Of a DNA stretch of 64,000 nucleotides, positions 59,643-64,000 are shown piece after piece. The position numbers were made by a program, and so were the translations under genes. Positions within the stretch are counted from its first letter, which is position 1; every line of letters begins with the position of its first letter. Origin of the DNA: Variovorax ginsengisoli (GTDB lineage: Bacteria > Pseudomonadota > Gammaproteobacteria > Burkholderiales > Burkholderiaceae_C); the NCBI RefSeq assembly GCF_006438845.1, contig NZ_RCZJ01000008.1, positions 30,627 through 94,626 of the forward strand, written 5' to 3'. The notes under the pieces were generated by a model. It made no database searches. It was not told the origin of the DNA and saw only the letters and a list, made by a program, of their open reading frames with translations.

Positions 59643-60746
59643 CTAGGACGCCGCAGCGTCGACGCGGTGCAGGCGGCCGCGATTGAAGATCGCCGCCGGG
59701 TCGAACTCGCGCTGCAGCGCGTGGTGGATGCGCAGCAGCGCGGGCGCGGGCCGTTCGAAGCGCGACAGCGTGCCGGCCGCGCCGTCGGCGCTGCGGAACA
59801 GCGTCGCGTGGCCACCCACGGCGCGCGCCGCCTCGCGCAGGCGCGCGCCCTCGGCCGGCGCCGCGTGGTACCAGCGCAGCCCGCCGTGCCACTCGACCAG
59901 CGAGCTGCCGGGCAAGGCCAGCACAGGCGCGGTCTGCGGCACCGACAGGCGCCACAGGTCTTTCTCGCCGTTTGCGTCGAGGAACCAGGGCAGGCGCTGG
60001 TCGCGGCAGGCCGTCCAGTCGGCGCTCACGTCGTGACGGCGTTCACCGCCGAGCTGCGCGCAGGCCGCCTCCACGGCGGCCACGGCTCCGCGCAGGCGCA
60101 GGTACAGCACGCCGACGCCTTCGTCCTCGACCCAGCAGCTCGCGTTCAGCGGCAACGGCCGGCCGCCCCAGCCGTTGAGCAGTTCCAGCGCCTCGGCCTG
60201 GTCGCATTCGAAGCGCAAGGTCGCCTCGGCCGGCGCCACCGGCAGCACCTTGAGGCTGACCTCGGTGATCAGCCCCAGCACGCCCAGCGAGCCGGCCAGC
60301 ACGCGCGAGACGTCGTAGCCGGCCACGTTCTTCATCACCTGGCCGCCGAAGCTCAGCACCTCGCCGCGGCCGTTGACCAAGGTGGCGCCGAGCACGTAGT
60401 CGCGCACCGCACCGACGCTCGCGCGCGCCGGGCCGCCCAAGCCCGCGGCGACCATGCCGCCGACGGTGCCGCCTTCGGCGAAATGCGGCGGCTCGAAGGG
60501 CAGGCACTGCCCTTGCGCCGCCAGCACCGCCTCGAGCTCGGCCAGCGGCGTGCCGGCACGCACCGTGACGACCAGCTCGCTGGGTTCGTAGCTGCGAATG
60601 CCGGCGAGCGAACGGGTGTCCAGCAATTCGCCCGCAGGCGGTTCGCCGTAAAAGTCCTTGGTGCCGCCGCCGCGGATGCGCAGCGGCGTGGCGTCTGCCG
60701 TGGCGGCGCGGATGCGCTCGATGATCGGGTGAAGCTCGGAATCCAT
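59643..60746 (-). CDS. glcE: Glycolate oxidase FAD-binding subunit
   Basis: 367 residues from ATG 60746 (MDSELHPIIERIR). It is a truncated relative of GlcD with the PCMH-type FAD motifs PLRIRGGGTKDFYG, LPFEPPHFAEGGTVGGMVAAG and GPARASVGAVRDYVLGATLVNGRGEVLSFGG. The C terminus ends in the usual FDPAAIFNRGRL. It acts with GlcD and GlcF in glycolate oxidation. The glcD gene is not within the window; the upstream neighbour is an SMP-30 lactonase gene 40 bp away. Confidence 0.95.
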   Translation of the reverse strand: MDSELHPIIERIRAATADATPLRIRGGGTKDFYGEPPAGELLDTRSLAGIRSYEPSELVVTVRAGTPLAELEAVLAAQGQCLPFEPPHFAEGGTVGGMVAAGLGGPARASVGAVRDYVLGATLVNGRGEVLSFGGQVMKNVAGYDVSRVLAGSLGVLGLITEVSLKVLPVAPAEATLRFECDQAEALELLNGWGGRPLPLNASCWVEDEGVGVLYLRLRGAVAAVEAACAQLGGERRHDVSADWTACRDQRLPWFLDANGEKDLWRLSVPQTAPVLALPGSSLVEWHGGLRWYHAAPAEGARLREAARAVGGHATLFRSADGAAGTLSRFERPAPALLRIHHALQREFDPAAIFNRGRLHRVDAAAS

Positions 60747-60786
60747 GCGATCGATGGTACTGCCGGCATCGCGCGCCGTGCGCCGT

Positions 60787-61710
60787 TCAGTCCTCGAAGA
60801 AGTGCACCGGCAGGCCGGGGTTCGCCACGCGGGCGGAGAAGACGCTGCCCGATGCCGGCAGTCGCGCCAGCTCGGACGCAGGCCGGCCCTTGGCGGCGCT
60901 GGTGACGAACAGCGTGCGCAGGTCGTCGCCGCCGAAGCAGGGCATGGTCGGGCATTGCGAAGGCAGCGCAATCGCCTCGACCTGCTCGCCCGTCGGCATG
61001 AAGCGCAACAGCTGGGCGCCTTCGAACATCGCGACCCAGTAGTCCCCGGCCGCGTCGACGGCTGCGCCGTCGGGCCGCCCGCCGTAGGGCGAGCCTGCGT
61101 CGGAGGTCCAACCGTCGGGCTTGCCGTCGAAGCGGGCGAACACGCGCGGCTTCGACAACACGTTGGGCTCGGGCGCCCAGTCCCAGGCGCGCACCGCATG
61201 CGCGGCGGTGTCGGCCCAGTACAGCGTGCCGCCGTCGGGCGCGAACGCCAGGCCGTTGGCCGTCGTGGCCTCGTTGGCCATCGGCGTCAGCACCGGCTCG
61301 CGGCCGCCGCGCGCGTCGAGGCAGTAGAGCGTGGCATTGGCACGGTCCTTGGCCTCGTTCAGCGTGCCGGCCCAGAAGCGGCCGAGCGCATCGCACTTGC
61401 CGTCGTTGAAGCGCATGGTGTGGGTGTCGTACTCGGCGCGTGCCAGCAGCACCAGTTCGCCGCCCCAGTCGCGGGCGCGGTAGATGCCGTCGCGCAGCGC
61501 CAGCACCAGGCCGCCACTGCGCGCCGGCGCCATGCAGCCCGGCTCGCTGGGCAACCGCCACCGCTCGACGGACGCCGCATCGCCATCGCCACGCGTGCGC
61601 AGCACGGTGCGCCCAGGGATGTCGAGCCAGTAGAGCGCGCGCTCGTGCGGGTGCCAGAACGGCGATTCGCCGAGCTGGCAGAGGCTGTCGGCCAGGGGTG
61701 TCCAGTTCAT
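60787..61710 (-). CDS. SMP-30/gluconolactonase family protein
   Basis: A 307-residue six-bladed beta-propeller. LGESPFWHPHERALYWLDIPG holds the first metal-ligand Glu. FNDGKCDALGRFWAGTLNE carries the Asn/Asp metal site, and ANGLAFAPDGGTLYWADTAAHAV and PDGAAVDAAGDYWVAMF are the remaining blades with conserved Asn/Asp. It probably hydrolyses a sugar lactone (divalent-metal dependent); the substrate is unknown. ATG 61710 is the first plausible start after the amtB terminator. It may lead the lactonase-glcE-yoaK-glcF operon. Confidence 0.88.
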   Translation of the reverse strand: MNWTPLADSLCQLGESPFWHPHERALYWLDIPGRTVLRTRGDGDAASVERWRLPSEPGCMAPARSGGLVLALRDGIYRARDWGGELVLLARAEYDTHTMRFNDGKCDALGRFWAGTLNEAKDRANATLYCLDARGGREPVLTPMANEATTANGLAFAPDGGTLYWADTAAHAVRAWDWAPEPNVLSKPRVFARFDGKPDGWTSDAGSPYGGRPDGAAVDAAGDYWVAMFEGAQLLRFMPTGEQVEAIALPSQCPTMPCFGGDDLRTLFVTSAAKGRPASELARLPASGSVFSARVANPGLPVHFFED

Positions 61711-61740
61711 GCGGACATTGTGAGGGGCGTGGCGCCGGAA

Positions 61741-61776
61741 CAAAAAAAAGCCCGCGGTGCCGAAGCACTGCGGGCT
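61741..61776 (-). terminator. Intrinsic terminator after amtB
   Basis: AGCCCGCGGTGC-cgaa-GCACTGCGGGCT (one G-T wobble). On the minus strand it is followed by eight T residues. It ends the glnK-amtB transcript before the lactonase gene. Confidence 0.9.
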
Positions 61777-61856
61777 GAACATCCAAAGGAGACTCTCGCT
61801 TGAAAAAATCCTCGGGGGTCCTGGCGAGGCCGCACCTTTCGGCGCGGCCAGGAGGC

Positions 61857-63269
61857 TCAACGGTTGTAAGCGGTTTCGCCGTGCGAGGAGATGTCGAGGC
61901 CTTCGCGCTCTTCTTCTTCCGTCACACGCAGACCGATGACCAGGTCGGCGATCTTGAAGGCCACGAACGCCACCACGCCGGACCACACGATCGTGAACAG
62001 CACGCTCTTCACCTGGATCCAGACCTGTGCGCCCATCGCGAAGGTGTCGGGGGTCAGGCCACCCGTGCCACCCAGGCTCTGCGAAGCGAACACGCCGGTC
62101 AGGATGGCACCCAGGATGCCGCCCACGCCGTGCACGCCGAACACGTCGAACGCGTCGTCGGCGCCGAGCATCTTCTTGAGACCGCTGACACCCCACAGGC
62201 AGACCAGGCCAGCCAGCAGGCCGAGCACGATCGAACCCATCGGGCCGACGAAGCCGGCCGCAGGCGTGACGGCCACCAAGCCAGCCACGGCACCGGAGGC
62301 AGCGCCCAGCATCGAGGCCTTGCCCTTGTGCATGCTCTCGCCCAGGATCCACGACAGCGTGGCGGCAGCGGTGGCGAGCACCGTGTTCACGAAGGCCAGG
62401 CCGGCCGCGCCGTTGGCAGCACCGGCCGAACCGGCGTTGAAGCCGAACCAACCCACCCACAGCAGCGAAGCACCGACCATTGTCAGCGTCAGCGAGTGCG
62501 GCGTGAACGCTTCCTTGCCGTAGCCCAGACGCTTGCCGACCATGTAGGCACCCACCAGACCGGCGACACCGGCGTTGATGTGCACCACGGTACCGCCGGC
62601 GAAATCGAGCGCGCCGTCCTTGCCCAGCAGGCCGCCGCCCCAGACGATGTGCGCCATCGGCAGGTAGCTGAAGGTGAACCACAGCACCGAGAACAGCAGC
62701 ACGGCCGAGAACTTGGCGCGTTCGGCGAAGGCGCCGACGATCAGCGCCACGGTGATGGCGGCGAACGTGCCCTGGAAGGCGATGAACACGTATTCAGGGA
62801 TGGTCGTCAGCGCGCCGAAGGTTTCGGTGGTGACGCCCTTCAGAAAGATCTTGTCCAGACCGCCGATGAAGTTGCCGTCGCCCGAGAACGCCATGCTGTA
62901 GCCGTAGATGGCCCACAGGATGCTGATCAGCGAGAAGATCACGAAGACCTGCATCAGCACCGACAGCATGTTCTTCGAGCGGCCCAGGCCACCGTAGAAC
63001 AGCGCGAGGCCGGGGATGGTCATCAGGATGACCAGCAGGGTCGAGGTCAGCATCCAGGCGGTGTCGCCGGAGTCGACCTTGGGCGCGGGGGCTGCGGGTG
63101 CGGCTGCGGGCGTTGCCGCGGCGGGGGCTGCGGCCGGGGCGGCTGCCGGCGCGGCGGTGACCGCGGGCGCCGAAGCGGCCGGTTCAGCCGCAGGCGCCTG
63201 CGCGAAGGCGGTCACGCCGGCTGTGAGCACGCTCAGGCCGAGCGCGAGTGAGACAAGCAGTTTTTTCAT
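61857..63269 (-). CDS. amtB: Ammonium transporter AmtB
   Basis: A 470-residue trimeric ammonium channel. The signal peptide MKKLLVSLALGLSVLTAGVT ends near AFAQ. An unusual ~45-residue Ala/Pro-rich tract follows before the first TM (DTAWMLTSTLLVILMTIPGL). Eleven TMs contain the channel residues: Phe/Trp gate region FSYLPMAHIVW (first pore His), TVVHINAGVAGLVGA and DVFGVHGVGGILGA (second pore His). The Met at 63269 has a short leader from glnK (34 bp), so it is co-transcribed and controlled by PII. Confidence 0.95.
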   Translation of the reverse strand: MKKLLVSLALGLSVLTAGVTAFAQAPAAEPAASAPAVTAAPAAAPAAAPAAATPAAAPAAPAPKVDSGDTAWMLTSTLLVILMTIPGLALFYGGLGRSKNMLSVLMQVFVIFSLISILWAIYGYSMAFSGDGNFIGGLDKIFLKGVTTETFGALTTIPEYVFIAFQGTFAAITVALIVGAFAERAKFSAVLLFSVLWFTFSYLPMAHIVWGGGLLGKDGALDFAGGTVVHINAGVAGLVGAYMVGKRLGYGKEAFTPHSLTLTMVGASLLWVGWFGFNAGSAGAANGAAGLAFVNTVLATAAATLSWILGESMHKGKASMLGAASGAVAGLVAVTPAAGFVGPMGSIVLGLLAGLVCLWGVSGLKKMLGADDAFDVFGVHGVGGILGAILTGVFASQSLGGTGGLTPDTFAMGAQVWIQVKSVLFTIVWSGVVAFVAFKIADLVIGLRVTEEEEREGLDISSHGETAYNR

Positions 63270-63303
63270 GTCGATGGTTCTTTCGTGCGTCGAGGCGCTG
63301 GAA

Positions 63304-63642
63304 TCAGAGTGCCTCGCGGCCGGTTTCGCCGGTGCGGATGCGGACGACCTGCTCGAGGTTGTAGACAAAGATCTTTCCGTCGCCGATCTTCCCGGTACGG
63401 GCAGCGCCCTCCACGGCCTCGATGACGCGCTCGACCAGCTCGTCGGCCACGGCCGCTTCGATCTTCACCTTGGGCAGGAAGTCGACGACGTACTCGGCGC
63501 CGCGGTAGAGCTCGGTGTGACCCTTCTGCCGACCGAAGCCCTTGACTTCGGTCACGGTGATCCCCTGCACACCGATCGTCGAGAGGGCTTCGCGCACCTC
63601 GTCGAGCTTGAATGGTTTGATGATGGCTGTGACCAGCTTCAT
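63304..63642 (-). CDS. glnK: Nitrogen regulatory PII protein GlnK
   Basis: A 112-residue trimeric signal protein. It begins MKLVTAIIKPFKLDEVREAL. The T-loop GRQKGHTELYRGAEYVVDFLPK contains Tyr51, the uridylylation site, and the C-terminal TGKIGDGKIFVYNLEQVVRIRTGE holds the ATP-binding B and C loops. It blocks AmtB when nitrogen is abundant. The order porin-glnK-amtB is the usual Comamonadaceae nitrogen operon; its promoter lies beyond or inside the upstream porin gene. Confidence 0.97.
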   Translation of the reverse strand: MKLVTAIIKPFKLDEVREALSTIGVQGITVTEVKGFGRQKGHTELYRGAEYVVDFLPKVKIEAAVADELVERVIEAVEGAARTGKIGDGKIFVYNLEQVVRIRTGETGREAL

Positions 63643-63702
63643 GAAAGTTCTCCTTCAGATGAAATGAATCGGCGCGGCACCATGGGCCGCGCCTCTTTTT
63701 GT

Positions 63703-64000
63703 TTACAGCGTCTTGCTGAGCATCACGATGCCGCGCGCCTTGTTGACGTCGCCGAAGTAGCCCTTCTTGTTGGCGCCTTGCACGCCGCCGTACAGGGCCA
63801 GGCCGCTGCCGAAGTCGTACGACACGCCCACCGCGTAGTCGACGTAGTTGGGCACGCCCAGGTCCTTGATGTCGCTGGCGAAGCGGGTGTAGCCGACAGC
63901 CGCCTTCAGCGTCAGCGAAGGCGCCACTTCCTGCGCGAAGGCCAGGTTCAGGTAGCCGCTGTTGCGGCCCTTCAGGCCCGAGCCCGAGTTCTCGCCAGCG
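63703..64000 (-). CDS. TorF-type putative porin, C-terminal part (cut by window edge)
   Basis: About 98 C-terminal residues of an outer-membrane beta-barrel. The strands alternate (LNLAFAQEVAPSLTLKAAVG, VNKARGIVMLSKTL), with GVSYDFGSGLALYGGVQGA in between. This matches the TorF-family putative porin that precedes glnK-amtB in related genomes. The N terminus and signal are outside the window. It ends 60 bp before glnK. A GC hairpin (GGCGCGGC ... GCCGCGCC) at about 63672-63692 sits in that gap without a T-tract in the reading direction, so readthrough into glnK is expected. Confidence 0.85.
   Translation of the reverse strand, partial: AGENSGSGLKGRNSGYLNLAFAQEVAPSLTLKAAVGYTRFASDIKDLGVPNYVDYAVGVSYDFGSGLALYGGVQGANKKGYFGDVNKARGIVMLSKTL

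Noticed and set aside
63668..63700. The hairpin between the porin and glnK as a terminator
   Set aside because: The T-run is on the plus strand, whereas the genes are read on the minus strand; readthrough is expected in this operon.

Overview
The window is GC-rich, densely coded chromosomal DNA of a beta-proteobacterium. Gene content and order (mreB divergent from gatCAB; pyrE divergent from exodeoxyribonuclease III; TorF-type porin followed by glnK and amtB; glycolate oxidase genes; several Bug/hpa-type catabolic genes) fit the Comamonadaceae, probably Variovorax or a near relative. That placement is inference from gene content. I saw no rRNA, tRNA, CRISPR array, insertion sequence or prophage.

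Layout. 1-9.4 kb: mreB (5' part), gatC-gatA-gatB, a DUF4124 protein, pyrE, xthA, a DUF3830 protein, an HpxZ-like protein, an M48 peptidase and an AmpG-type permease. 9.5-13.3 kb: three translationally linked genes for a beta-ketoacyl synthase, a chain-length-factor-like partner and a flavin-dependent halogenase-like oxidoreductase, followed by an OmpR-type two-component pair (13.4-15.3 kb). 15.3-21.1 kb (minus strand): ilvE, a small zinc-finger protein and four surface-glycan genes (GT4, O-antigen ligase, GT2, capsular synthesis GT). 21.2-29.9 kb: rdgC, a small membrane protein, a BCCT transporter, radA, hpaF-hpaI, a Bug-type binding protein, a class II aldolase and a ketopantoate reductase.

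30-57 kb is the accessory part. It starts with a 2430-residue classical autotransporter carrying an extended signal peptide region. After alr, lplT and a glutathione peroxidase come three tandem minus-strand modules. Each module is a trimeric autotransporter adhesin (TAA; 1656, 1113 and 416 residues) followed by a lipoprotein that joins a BamE/SmpA-like domain to an OmpA-type peptidoglycan-binding domain. The arrangement resembles the AtaA-TpgA pair of Acinetobacter, in triplicate. Divergent from the third module is an OmpR-type regulator followed by a CHASE2 histidine kinase.

The promoter regions of all three TAAs share two elements: a -35-like T(T/C)GACACCATC and, at an identical 36-bp offset, a 19-bp direct-repeat box (GCGAG..TTCGCGAGA type). 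A fourth copy of the box lies just upstream of the regulator gene. The natural reading is one surface-adhesion regulon controlled, and probably autoregulated, by the adjacent CHASE2 two-component system. The three TAAs share nearly identical stalk DNA but have different membrane anchors and different heads.

57-64 kb (minus strand): a small secreted protein, glcF, a DUF1275/YoaK gene inserted between glcF and glcE, an SMP-30 family lactonase, amtB, glnK and the 3' end of a TorF-type porin.
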